From Heliocidaris tuberculata (taxonomy: Eukaryota > Echinodermata > Echinoidea > Camarodonta > Echinometridae): a stretch of 64,000 nucleotides of DNA. Location of the stretch: contig CM046847.1 of the NCBI GenBank assembly GCA_025618425.1, positions 4,853,759 to 4,917,758 on the forward strand. Direction: 5' to 3'. The notes below the pieces were generated by a model that worked only from the letters and a program-made list of their open reading frames with translations, was not told where the DNA came from and searched no databases. A program made the position numbers and the translations under genes. This document shows positions 13,471 through 25,399 of the stretch, in pieces (positions within the stretch are counted from its first letter, which is position 1; each line of letters begins with the position of its first letter).

Positions 13471-15072
13471 GTATTATCATCAACCCAATATTTATGGATA
13501 AAAATAAATAAGAATTATGATACATTAACTTAAAACTAATAATTATCCAAACTCATTATGTTTGATCTTGAAATACCATCACATTCTTTAATGATTAGAA
13601 ATAAGGAAATAAGAAATGCCATAATTTTAATGCGAAAATATCGAAGAAAATTTGTTTGCTAACCACTGCTCTCTCTCTCTCTCTCTCTCCTAAGTTATCT
13701 AATGTTCCATCGGTTTTGATCAATCTTCAGTTGATAATAAAATAATGGGATAGAAACATATATCGTGCGCATGCGATTGGGGTCAATATGGGTCATAATA
13801 TATTATGGTAACCTATAGGCTATAAGCCGAAGAAGATACGTGTACGTTTTGAAACCTCAACTCTGGAATTATCTCTTGAGTCCCATGTATTATAGTAAAA
13901 CCTCTTCTTCGAGCATTGAACAACAAACTGTCTATCTGCCTTCTTTTTCCTGAATCATAACAAATAATTTATAACACACATATTTAAATATCTCATGTTA
14001 TGATTATTAATATTTTGTTGTATTTGCCGTGATAGACAACATTTAATTACCATTACAGAAGACCTTTTTGGGATGCTCTAAAATGGAAGTTTTATAGACA
14101 GATTAAAAAAAAAAAATCCCTGATGTCATCACCCCCCCCCCCCCCCCCCCCGACATTATAGCGTATGGTTACTAGACTACTATTTTCTGGACGTACCAAT
14201 ATAATAATGACGTCTGAATTTAAGACTAGGAACTTCATCCTGAATCAGTAAACAGCGTCTCCGCATGACCGATATTTGAGGCCGAAAGGGAGGCTTTTAT
14301 TCAGGTAAATTTCTTATTTTCTTATATTTTAGAAGACCTCTTTTACATCATTATGTATCTATGAAATATGTAATTTAATTTTAAAAGAAAATTAGCTAAA
14401 ATAGCGTCAAAATAGCATTGTTTTTAACCGCAACAGGTGTGCTGAGATGGACGAGATAATTGCTTGCATACCCGATATGCGTGCTGTTTGTGTGTTGAGG
14501 CTATGGCTAATATGCATGGCCTGGAGCTGTAGAGAATGCGCGGTTAAGTCCCACGAAATCGAAGTTTTGTTAGTTAAAAATATTGGTAGAGGTCTATTAT
14601 ATATGATGGGGAGCCCTTTGTCTGCGCACCTAAGATTTTAAAATAAAAATGAAAAAGAATTTCTTTAATATTACAGTATAGTAATAGAGATCTAACTAAT
14701 TTTATATTATTCCTGATATTTTAACATGTTTAACAGTGTTTAAAGAGTAAGTTTGCAAAAGGTCTCATCAAAATTAGACTTAGACTTATGCACTTGTCAA
14801 TTGTAGTCCCGACCCCTGGGTACCCGGGGATGGCCGGGACTTGCATCGCAGTTGCAGTTTTCGGATGTTACATCACCCGGCCAAGTCCCGGCCAAGTCTC
14901 CGACAGGTCGGGCAATATTTGCGCGGAAATCCCCCGCCAAGTCCCCGACAGGCCGGGCAATATTTGCGCAGAAATCCCCGGCTAAGTCCCCGACAGGCCG
15001 GGCAGTATTTGCATAGAAATCCCCGGACAAGTCCCCGACAGGCCGGGCAGTATTTGCGTAGAAATTCCCCGG

Positions 15073-15145
15073 CAAGTCCCGACCCTCGATAGCGGGGCAT
15101 TGCTTTGCAACCACCAGCAATCCTGCTATCGAGGGTCGGGACTTG
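15073..15145. repeat. Perfect 21-bp-arm hairpin inside the 3.06-kb element
   Basis: The arms 15073-15093 and 15125-15145 (caagtcccgaccctcgatagc and its complement) enclose a 31-base loop. It sits at the inner edge of the left subterminal array. Confidence 0.85.
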
Positions 15146-15469
15146 TGCCTGGATTTTTAAAGGCCAGTATCGAAGCGAACCCGACAATAATCATGATATT
15201 TCATTTACCGAATGTTATCAGGCATTCTGCACTTTATCTACCATGCATTTTAATTTATCGTCATTCCGCCACGTAGCTCGGATCGATTTTAGACTAAGAT
15301 TGCTGTGCAATTCCTGGCATAGACATAGCATGGTGGTGTGACAAAATATTGTGCACAAGGTAATAATAAATATCTCTAAAACTAGAAAATATTTCGAAAA
15401 TCCAATAGCACCAATGGATAGAGGAACCTAAAATAATCAGATACGATATTTTCTTTCAAAATGGGTGAG

Positions 15470-15935
15470 TATAAAACAAGAAAATACGATAAATCGGTAA
15501 TTTTTCCTACTTTTTGCGAACGGTTTCCGAAAAATATGAAGCTACGGACAAGGGTCTAACGTCATGTACAGTAGGCCTACCATATTATTGCATGATAATT
15601 TGCCTTGCAAATGATGCAATTAACTTGCATTTGGAGGATTGTTATGTTGGATTAATTAGATTCAATCTCACGGGCGTGAAATTAGGTATCCTTGTTTACA
15701 TGACCTTTTTTCAGTTCATGCGCGATCCAACATCAAATCTTGAGATCGCGATATCTCTAAAATTCTTTGTCAATCAGTTTCCTTCTTGGACTTTTATTTG
15801 AAGACTAAAATTTCGCTTTCTATTTGGTATATATTGTTTTGAATAAATGACTGTAGAATATAAGAAATTGCTTATCGAATGTCACTTTCCTATCAATTTT
15901 TAAAATGTGCGCGAAACGAAATATAGTCACCCAAT
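15470..15935. mobile_element. Inverted partial copy of the GTGACCATATTTCGC family
   Basis: The right edge reads CGAAATATAGTCACCC. Segments such as ttgccttgcaaatgatgca match the 16.77-kb and 18.9-kb copies in reverse complement. Confidence 0.6.
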
Positions 15936-16771
15936 CATATTGTTATTTTCCGTAAATTGTAACTGTCAAAAACAGCCAGGAGGGGGAGTACTCAGATTTG
16001 GGGGTGTACTGCTGAAGCTGAGAGTTTGGGCCAGCCAATTAACCCCCCCCCCCTTCCCGGCCAGGCAAACTGATGCAAATTTCCTGAAGTGATTAAATAA
16101 AATCCGTTTCTGAGACACACATGAAAGATGTGCCTCTGCTCCCTCTACTCCTGGCCAGAGGCACAGCGTTCATCGTTCATCGTTCATAAATGTATTCATT
16201 TTTTATATCAATATTTAGCCAGGGTAGCCCGTCCAATAATATGCTGTTCTCCCAATCCACAGGGCATTGGGAAATATTAAAATCAAAATAAACAAATGGT
16301 ATAAAAAACATATGGACAAAACAGAATTTTAAAAAAAAAAATACACTTATCAAATAGTGTTTGAAATTGGAGGGGGGGGGGGGACTCCCGTGTCCATAAG
16401 AGAATCACAGAAAAGGAAAGGAAAAATTAATGAAAACAGCTGGTAAAAAAACAAACAAAAAACAACAGAACAAATTATTCCACAGATCAGATCCATCAAA
16501 CATGACTCTGTCCAAAGTAATCCAAGGTGAGTTTTACATGTTGCGTCTAGACTTTCACTGGACAGAATTTTCAATATTTTGTTTTATAAATTCTGTTGAG
16601 AACTTGAGACGTGGAACACCATGACACAATAGTCAGAGCAAAATTGTATATCAGAAATACGATTTTTGCATCTGAAAACTTTTTAAATGGTTGTTTATAT
16701 CATACCATGATTAATCTGTGGTAGCCGGGGTGGTAGCTACCGTTGACCCGGGCTCATTATTTCAGTTATGA

Positions 16772-17386
16772 TGGGATGGCCATATTTCGCGGCACATTTT
16801 AAAAATATCATTGCCAGGAAATTAGAAATTTCGATGCACAATTTCTCATATTCTACAGAACTTATTCAAAACGTTATTTATTCAAATGTGTCCGAGAAAG
16901 AATTGACCGACAAAGAATATTTTGAAGATAGCCTATATACATGTATCGTGATCTCAAAATTCGATGTCGGATCGCAACGCGCATGGTTATATGGAACTGA
17001 AGTTTGCATCTAATTAATCCAATGTAACAATCCATGAAAGGTAAGTTAATTGCATCATTTGCAAGGCAAATTATTATACAGTCATGTGGTATCCCGTTTT
17101 ACTATTCACAAGTTTGATGACATCTCTCAAAATGAAGATTTCTAGACCCCTGTCGGTAGCTTCATTTCGGAAACAAACGTAGGCCTAAAAGGTAGCAAAA
17201 TTTGCCGATTTTTTGTCAATATCTTCATTATTGCTCACCCAAATTAAAAGAAAATTTCATTTCTAAGTAAATTTAGGTTCCTCTATCAAGTGCCGCTATC
17301 AGATTTTCAATTTTTTTTTTTTTTTAAATTATTTTTGAGATACTGCCTGTGCGCCAACTATAGTCACGCGAAATATGGTCACACTG
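16772..17386. mobile_element. GTGACCATATTTCGC-family TIR element, copy 1
   Basis: It starts GGCCATATTTCGCGGCAC and ends CGCGAAATATGGTCACAC. Internal sequence aligns with copy 2 at 18.9 kb and, inverted, with 15.47-15.93 kb. Confidence 0.7.
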
Positions 17387-17945
17387 TCACAGTACTGGAA
17401 ATGCTACGGCAAATCACGGTCAGCTCCCAAGCAAAATCCGGCTCAATCCCGGCCAAACTTCCCGCCCCACTTCCCTGCCATTTAGCTAGAGTGAATTTCC
17501 CCCGACAAGCCCCGGTATATTCTCGGCCCACCCGGGCCAAATAGGTGAATTTCCCCCAACAAACTACGGTATATTCCCCACCCACCCGGGCAAAATAAGT
17601 GAATTTCCTCCGACAAGCCCCGGTATATTCCCGACCCACCCGGACAAAATAAATGAATTCCCCCGACAACACCCCGGTATATTCCCGACCCACCTGGGCA
17701 AAATAAGTGAATTTCCCCCGACAAACCCCGGTCTATTCCCGACCCACCCGGGCGAGAAAAATGCTGAAATCCCCGGCCAGCTTGGTTGCAAGTCCCGGCC
17801 ATCCCCGGGTACCCAGGGGTCGGGACTACAATTGACAAGTGCATTAGAGCAAGAACAATGCCATTTTCACAAAAAACTAGCCATGTTTAATATTTAAACA
17901 TTGCAAAAACAATGGTACTCATGTCTGCACACTCATTCATCTTAA

Positions 17946-18336
17946 CTCTTTCAGGACAGGAATTATTTAAGGGCAAAATTGATCACATTTTGTTCTTCAA
18001 ATTGGCAACAATAATATTTTTCTCGTAGTGCTACATGGTTTTAATAAAATGTAATGCCTTTGAAAACAACATACATTCTTAAAACCATTATTGAAAAAGT
18101 TGCCAATTTTGACAAATAACAATGATTTTGAACCTCTCATGTGTTGCCATTTAAGGATTTTAAAGCTTATTCTTGTTTTTAAAATTCCTGGCATCAAACA
18201 ATTTGGTCAAGCAACAAAAATGGACACAGTGTGTGCAGAAATTTTTGCTCTTTCTACTCATGCATCTGGTATATTTTAGGGCTCTGAATACAAAGTTATT
18301 GAGCCAACCACATAATGTGGTCAATTGTCCTGAAAG
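17946..18336 (+). mobile_element. piggyBac-type MITE, copy A (TTAA target)
   Basis: It is flanked by TTAA at 17942 and 18337. Ends are CTCTTTCAGGACA and TGTCCTGAAAG-like, a decayed form of copies B and C. No ORF. Confidence 0.78.
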
Positions 18337-18717
18337 TTAAACACGCTTCAGGAGTTAAGATGTGAAAGAACATTTTGAGGCTTTTAAATAAAATGTCAGC
18401 AATAAGAAATTTTTTCAATATTTTGACTCAATTTTTCTACCTATCGCTATGACTGATACTAGTGATAAAGATGAAAATGTTGTGTTTGTTGCGCGTTTTG
18501 TTTTTATCAGAATCGCGCAGTTACGCATGTGCACAGACAAGGGCACTGCGCAGACTTGGGTGCTCTAGCCATAGTATAATATTTCTTTTAATTTTAAAAC
18601 TCAGATTCCCTTGTGAGATTTAAATACTGTTGTGTTGTCGTGGTTGTTAATCTCATACTAGTTGGAATCGATGATTGAGTGAGCTTTTTTCTTCTTTGCC
18701 TTGGCTTACATGTAGGC

Positions 18718-18768
18718 GCTTTGCCTTTGGCTTTGGCTTTGCCTTTGGCTTTGCCTTTGGCTTTGGTG
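18718..18768 (+). repeat. Short minisatellite of TTTGCC/TTTGGC units
   Basis: The hexamers ctttgg and ctttgc alternate for about 50 bp. Confidence 0.85.
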
Positions 18769-18933
18769 ACCATCTTTCATTTTCACTATCCTGACTACTG
18801 TCAATTTCTTTCAGAGTTTCAGTCTTTCATCTTTTAAATTTTTTGTGTTTTCTTTTCAATTTCACATTATATTATGGTTACATACATTGTATACTTTGGA
18901 GTTTTGCTTTAACAGAATTTCGTCTTGTATGAT

Positions 18934-19969
18934 AGGGTGACCATATGTCGCACACATTTATAAAAAAAATTAGGATTCTATCAATAATTTCTCAGTAATA
19001 TTCTACTATAATTTATTTAAATAGTCGAGAAACTTCTGGACTAAAAGTGGTTCCAACAAGAAATTTAATCAGTAATGAATTGTGGAGATATTGTGATCTT
19101 AAAATCTGATGTCGGATTGCAACACGCTGTAAATGAAAAAAGGGGCATAAAAACCATGAGACCCAGATGTAATTTTGCGCAAATGAGTTTACATGTACAT
19201 CTATATCATACATGTAAGTTATCCAATGTAGCGATCCATCGAAGGTAAGATAAATTGCATCATTTGCAAGACAAAATATACAATTATTTGGTATCACGTT
19301 TTACTTACAAGTTTGATGACATCTTCTCTCAAAATGAGGATTTCTACATGTACATGTACATGTGTACCCTTGTCGGCAACTTCAGATTTTTCGGAAACTG
19401 ACTTTAGCAAAATTTTCTGATCTTTTGTCAATGTCACAATGACAAATCTCTAGCAAAATTTGCTGATGTTTTATTAATATCTTCATGATTTCTCACCAAT
19501 TCAAAATGAAATATTGTTCAGAGGGAATTTTAACTTCCTCTATCCAATTGTGTGTATCAAATTGTCAAAATCTTTTCTACATGTAGTTTTTGAGATATAA
19601 GCCAGTTCATGGTTACAGTCTGCGCATGAGCAGATAAAGGTCATTGCAGACCAAATTGTGAAATACACGGAGACAAAATACTGGATAAGTGCTCATGAAA
19701 GTTATGTAATCATTATTCATTTATGCACAAGCAGTGCACTCCATGATACACAGGTGGAAGTATTCTTTGAAAGGAGGAAACAAAGGCTATTTATGTACAT
19801 GTAGCACCTCCATCGCTGTAGGAGTGATTTCAAAATGTACAAAGTGGGACTTCTCCATGTTAAATAAAGATCTGTGTATATTCAGGGTCATTTGGGACAT
19901 GTGCTAACCGTGAACTGGTCTATTGCCCTGTGCGTGAACTTAGGTCATGCGTGAAATATGGTCACACCA
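18934..19969. mobile_element. GTGACCATATTTCGC-family TIR element, copy 2
   Basis: About 1.04 kb with ends GGGTGACCATATGTCGCAC and GCGTGAAATATGGTCACACC. No ORF longer than about 100 codons. Confidence 0.7.
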
Positions 19970-20131
19970 CCATAAATATAAAGGCAGAAATACTTGTAAG
20001 GAGTTCACCCTTCGTTTGAGTTCTGCAGGATTACATGCAGGTGTGACGGTGTGAGCTCACTGAAGTGTCAAAGTGCACACACATGACACAAATCAACACA
20101 GACAGATGAAGACCCCTTTTACACTCACTTC

Positions 20132-20286
20132 GTTAGAGCGGTCTAACTAAGAACGGTTCCTCAGGAGCAGTTCTGAGGTGAGTGTGAATGCTAAAGTGGT
20201 CCAGGAAGCGTTCTTCTGGAGCGCTCCAGAAGACCACCTCGGGAGGTGGTCTTGAGGAATGGTTCTTTTAGTTAGACCGCTCTAAC
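20132..20286. mobile_element. Small foldback element with perfect 18-bp arms
   Basis: gttagagcggtctaacta at 20132-20149 is exactly inverted at 20269-20286. Partial inversion continues outward (cactcac / agtgtgaaag) and inward, with an inner palindrome agaccacctcgggaggtggtct near 20231-20252. Confidence 0.7.
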
Positions 20287-21085
20287 GTGCAGTGTGAAAG
20301 TGAAAGCGATCCTAAAGCGATCTGTAGAGATGTCATGGAGCTGACAAACCACCTCACAAACATGACAGAGCCAATGGCTGGATGCCAACTTCTTCTTCCA
20401 GTGTGGACATGTAATATGCCCCCCTCACCCCAAAGCAACAAAACAACAACAATTTAAAAAAACACACACACACACACATGGATCTACAGGTACAAGGTCT
20501 AATCTCAGTGGCAATCCCTTAGATTTATCCTGAATTCTAAGACTCAAACTGTTCAAGAAAAGTGTTTGAAGAATAGAAGAGAATGGTACTACAGTGTACA
20601 TGTACAAATTAATGGAAATGATACAATTATTCCTTCAACATTAAAAATTGTGTTGCTCAGACATAAGAATAAACTAGAAATTTAATTCGTCACTGAAGAC
20701 GAATTAGGTGGTCTGTCCCAGAGGCAAATTGCTTTGTCAGATGTGATAATATTTCTGCAAGATAATAAGCATGATAATGTTGACGACAATTATGATAAGA
20801 TGGTCATATAAGTGATGACAATGACGATAATGATATATTGATAATGATGATCATAATGACAACAATAATGAAAATCACCACGATAACCTAAGTGGCATAG
20901 CGCCCCTTCAAGTTCAATTTTATGGGCGATTTTTTTAAAAGTGCTTGAAATGGCATAAAACGTGTGCAAAATGAATTTAGGAGGATTTGGAGAATTTCTA
21001 AATTTTACGCGCACACGGACGCGCGCACGGACGCGTACGCGTGCGTTTAATGAAATGACCTTGACTGGAATGACAGTGACCTTAA

Positions 21086-21441
21086 CCCTTTCGAGACAAT
21101 TGACCACATTTTGTGGTTTGGCTCAATAACTTTTGATTTAGAGCTCTAAAAAATATACCAGATACATGAGTAGAAAGAGCTCTGCACACACTATGTCCAG
21201 CATTATTGCGTTTGATGCCAGGAATTTTGAATAGGAGAATAAGTTTTAAAATCCTTAAATTGGCAACACATTGAGAGATTCAAAATCCGCAATTTCAACT
21301 TTTCAACAAAATTCCTATCCATGTGTATTATTTTCAAAGACATTACACCATATTAGAACCATGTAGCACTAAGAAAAATATTATTGTTGCCAATTTGAAG
21401 ATCAAAATGATCATTTAGCCCTTAAATAATTCCTGAAAGGG
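21086..21441 (-). mobile_element. piggyBac-type MITE, copy B (TTAA target, empty site known)
   Basis: The insert begins CCCTTTCGAGACA and ends CTGAAAGGG, flanked by TTAA on both sides (21082-21085 and 21442-21445). The second copy of the host repeat has the undisturbed target at 23555-23558, reading GACCTTAACCATGCC, so the insert and one TTAA can be subtracted exactly. It is in reverse orientation to copies A and C. Confidence 0.9.
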
Positions 21442-21859
21442 TTAACCATGCCAAATATGAAAGAGAAATGACATTTCGTTATGAAGATACATGTATGACC
21501 ATAAGTTGATTTTCACAAAATTGCGCCTGGATGACGTCACGATAACCTGATGACCTTGAAAAAGATGGGGGAACTTGACCTTATTAGGACTGATGACTGA
21601 CGAAAATATGAAGAAAATTGACTGAGCCGATTTGGAGAAATCGGGATAACGAACTGGACGATTTGATATTGCAGGACATGTGGGAGATTATCCCCTTAGC
21701 TTTAATACACGACAGGGAATGAGATTGTACACAAACTACTGCACACTACTTTCCGATAGACATAACACGCAAAATTAGGCAGTTTATTACATTGTTTGTG
21801 ATGGTATATGTTATAATAGTCGAAGAAGATGGTAAAATGAAAGGCAAAAAAAAAAAATG

Positions 21860-21930
21860 GACCCCCCGGGAATCGAACCTGGGTCGCCGGAATGGGAGGC
21901 AAGTGCTTTACCAATGGACCAAAATATTTC
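21860..21930 (-). repeat. tRNA-Gly(CCC)-like sequence in copy 1 (not a functional tRNA)
   Basis: The minus strand has an A-box-like TGGTCCATTGGTAAAGC, an anticodon arm TTGCCTCCCATT with CCC, and a B box GGTTCGATTCC. The 5' acceptor strand does not pair with the 3' GGGTCCA and the T stem has a mismatch, so it is a tRNA-derived internal pol III promoter remnant. Confidence 0.75.
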
Positions 21931-23151
21931 CAATAGAGATAACACGTAGACGAAAAACGGGATTCTCAAATGACATTTTGTAGTTAAAAAATGGGCATGA
22001 TCCCGACATCTGATCAAAAATTGGAGGGCACACTTGTAGAAGCTTATAGTCTCAGCTATAACATACCAAAATTTGGAAGAAAATCGAGCAGAAATAACAG
22101 AGATACTGCTCAAAGAAGACGGGAATGTAGAATCAAGATTTGAGAAAAAGTCATCTCCCATAGAGAATACACGCAAAATGTGAAAAATTGACATGCCTCC
22201 TTTAATCGCAAAAATACACCGTAATTCCTTTGTCAAAATGAAAAATGGTGAATACTGATCTTGTAGAGAATTGTCTCAGCTACAACATATCAAAAATTGG
22301 AAGAAAATCGACCAACTATGAGTGAAATATTGTCAAATGAATACAAAAATTATGACATCATTTTTTCAAAATCATTTTTTTCAGTTGATGCAAATATGAT
22401 GACGTCACAACATATTTATGGCCAAAATTATACATGAATTCAGATTTACATCTTACAGGATTTCAGAATATTTAATAAAATTTGGGGGTCACCAGCCATT
22501 CTGACGAGCTATGGCGGATTCCAGATAGGCATGTTTTTACCATTTTTTACATTATATTGCCCATTGGCGCACGCACGAATTTGAAAGTTTGACGCGCGCG
22601 TGTGCCATTATGGAATGTCGAGAATGACTGTAAATAGTTGGAAATAGTCAAGAATAGTGTCAGGAATACAAACCATGTGAAAAAACGGCGTTTTTACGTT
22701 CTGTACGTGCTGCGCGCGCACATAACGCGTGCGCAGACGCGCACGGATGAAAAATTTTGAAATGCTTGAAATGTCCTGAAACGTACTCTAATTTGATTAA
22801 AAAGTGATTTTGAGCATTTTTAAATTTTGACGTGCGCGTACGTGCACGTCATGCATGACGTGCGCGTCATGACGTGCGAGCGGATTTTGCTGACATGTTA
22901 CATTGACCCTTGACCTGAAGCTCATGTGTGTTAAATATGGTTCATTTTTGATGACTGGTTTTGAAGATATGATCGATAATGTGATTTCACAAAATGGCGC
23001 CTGGATGACGTCACGATGACCTGATGACCTTGAAAAAAATTTCTGGCACTTGACCATTATATGCTTGATAATTGATTGAAATTTGATGAATAATGAGTTA
23101 ACCGAATTTGAGTTATCACGCTCACAAGAAAGTGGTGGAAAAATGAAAATA

Positions 23152-25383
23152 AACTAGAAATTTAATTCGTCACTGAAGACGAATTAGGTGGTCTGTCTGT
23201 CCCAGTGGCAATTTGCTTTGTCAGATGTGATAATATTTCTGCAAGATAATAATCATGATAATGTTGACGACAATGATGATAAGATGGACATATAAGTGAT
23301 GACAATGAAGATAAGGATATATTGATAATGATGATCATAATGGCCACAATAATGACAATAACGATAAGCGAAGTTGCATAGCGCCCCTTCAGGTTCAATT
23401 TTATGGGCAATTTAATGAAAAGTGCTTGAAATTGCATAAAACGTCTGCAAAATGAATTTGGGAGGATTTGAATTATTTCTAAATTTTGCGCGCGCGCGGA
23501 CGTACGCCTACGCGCGCGTTTAACGAAATGGCCTTGACTGAAATGACAGTGACCTTAACCATGCCAAATATGAAAGAGAAATGACATTTCGTTATGAACA
23601 TATGACCATAAGATGATTTTCACAAAATGGCGCCTGGATGACGTCACGATAACCTGATGACCTTGAAAAAGATGTTGGAACTTGACCTTATTAGGACTGA
23701 TGACTGACGGAAATATGAAGAAAATTGACCGAGCCGATTTTGAGAAATCGTGATAACGAACTGGACGATTTGATATTGCAGGACATGTGGGAGATTATCC
23801 CCTTAGCTTTAATACACACAGGGAATGATATTGTACACAAACTACTGCACACTACTTTCCAATAGACATAACACGCAAAATTAGGCAGTTTATTACATTG
23901 TTTGTGATGGTATATGTTATAATAGTCGAAGAAGATGGTAAAATGAAAGGCGAAAAAAAAAAAAAAAGGAAAAAAAAAAAAAAAATGGACCCACCGGGAA
24001 TCGAACCGGGGTCGCCGGAATGGGAGGCAAGTGCTTTACCAATAGACCAAAATATTTCCAATAGAGATAACACGTAGACGAAAAACGGGATTCTCAAATC
24101 ACATTTTGTAGTTAAAAAATGGGCATGATCCTGACATCTAATCAAAAATTGGAGGGCACATTTGTGAAAGCTTATAGTCTCAGCTATAACATAGTAAAAT
24201 TTGGAAGAAAATCGAGCAGAAATAACAGAGATACTGCTCAAAGAAGACGGGAATGTAGAATCAAGATTTGAGAAAAAGTCATGTCCCATAGAGAATACAC
24301 GCAAAATGTGAAAAATTGACATACCTCCTTTAATCGCAAAAATACGCCATGATGCCTTTGTCAAAATGAAAAATCGTGGTGACTGATCTTGTAGAGAATT
24401 GTCTAAGCTACAACATATCAAAATTTGGAAGAAAACCGACAATCTATTACTGAAATATTGTCAAATGAATACAAAAAATATGACATCATTTTTTCAAAAT
24501 TGAATTTTTGAGTTCATAGGCAAATATGATGACGTCACAAAATCTGATCGGCCAAAATTTTGCATGAATCGAAATCTACAACTCATAGGCTTTCAGAATA
24601 TGTAATAAAATTTGGGGGTAGCGGTGCATTCTGACGAGCTATGGCGGATTCTAGATAGGCATGTTTTTACCACTTTTTACATTATATTGCCCATTGACGC
24701 ACGCACGGATTTTAAAGTTTGACGCAAGCGTGTGGCATTATTAGATGTCGAGAATGACTGAAACTAATTGGAAATTGTCAAGAATTTTATCAGGAATCGA
24801 TCCCATGCAAAAAAACGGCATTTCTACCTTCCGTACGTGCTGCGCACGCGCAAAACGCGCGCGCGGACGCGTACGTACAGAAAATTTTGAAAAGCTTAAA
24901 ATGACCTGAACCGTACTCTACTTTGATCAAAAAGTGATTTTGAGCATTTCTAAATTTTGACGTGCGCGCGCGTTTTGATGAGATGTGATGTTGACCCTTG
25001 ACCTGAAGTTCATGTGTACCAAATATAGTTCATTTTTGATCACTTGTAATGAAGATATGATCGATAATGTGATTTTACAAAATGGCGCCTGGATGACGTC
25101 ACAATGACGTGATGACCTTGAAAAAGTTGTGGGAGCTTCCTCAATAATGACCTGATAACTGACTGAAATATGATGAAAATTGACCTGGAGGATCTTGAGA
25201 TTTAGTGGAAACAAGAATGTGGGAGAAAAATAAAAATAAAGAATAATAATAATAATAAAGAAAATTCTGACGAAATTAAAAGGTGATCTGTCTACGACAG
25301 ACCACCTAATAAAGAAATAAATAAATAATGAAAGAAAATTCTGACGAAATTAAGAGGTGATCTGTCTACGACAGACCACCTAA
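23152..25383. mobile_element. TAATTCGTC/ATTAGGTGG element, copy 2, with duplicated 3' end
   Basis: Same 5' hairpin at 23163-23186. The 3' end reads GACAGACCACCTAAT (ends 25310), the exact inverse of ATTAGGTGGTCTGTC at 23183, so these are 15-bp terminal inverted repeats. The last 70 bp is tandemly duplicated (second end at about 25382). No transposase ORF. Confidence 0.78.
23988..24063 (-). repeat. tRNA-Gly(CCC)-like sequence in copy 2 (not a functional tRNA)
   Basis: Homologous to that at 21860 with a few substitutions. Again there are good A and B boxes but no acceptor pairing. Confidence 0.75.
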
Positions 25384-25399
25384 TAAATTGAGAAAACTT

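Larger units (their letters stand above)
14788..17844. mobile_element. 3.06-kb DNA transposon with perfect 58-bp TIRs and subterminal arrays
   Basis: Positions 14788-14845 and 17787-17844 are exact reverse complements over 58 bp (start ATGCACTTGTCAATTG). Inside the left end is a 45-bp unit repeated about four times (14890-15075); inside the right end is an unrelated unit of about 54 bp repeated five times (17500-17770). No transposase-like ORF is present, so it is probably non-autonomous. The interior contains two oppositely oriented pieces of the GTGACCATATTTCGC family. I see no clear target duplication and do not assign a superfamily. Confidence 0.85.
20668..23151. mobile_element. TAATTCGTC/ATTAGGTGG element, copy 1 (with TTAA MITE inside)
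   Basis: It begins with the hairpin TAATTCGTC-ACTGAA-GACGAATTA followed by GGTGGTCTGTC. The interior carries GC-rich CGCGCG-type tracts, two repeats of a tggcgcctggatgacgtcacgat module, and a tRNA-Gly-like sequence. It ends where copy 2 begins. The 356-bp MITE at 21086 accounts for most of its extra length over copy 2. Confidence 0.75.

Noticed and set aside
14890..17770. Regular direct repeats resembling a CRISPR array
   Set aside because: Units are contiguous with no unique spacers, lie in a eukaryotic genome and belong to transposon subterminal arrays.
14788..17844. Two ORFs starting with the same peptide at each end of the 3-kb element
   Set aside because: They are the same frame of the two inverted 58-bp terminal repeats, followed by unrelated array translations.
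21860..24063. Two candidate tRNA-Gly(CCC) genes
   Set aside because: Good A and B boxes, but the acceptor strands do not pair and the T stem has a mismatch, so they are tRNA-derived repeats.
21811..24442. Similar minus-strand ORFs in both copies of the 2.1-kb element, ending in a SHSGDPGSIPG-type string
   Set aside because: The conserved end is a translation through the tRNA-like sequence. The rest shows no codon-level conservation and no known domain.
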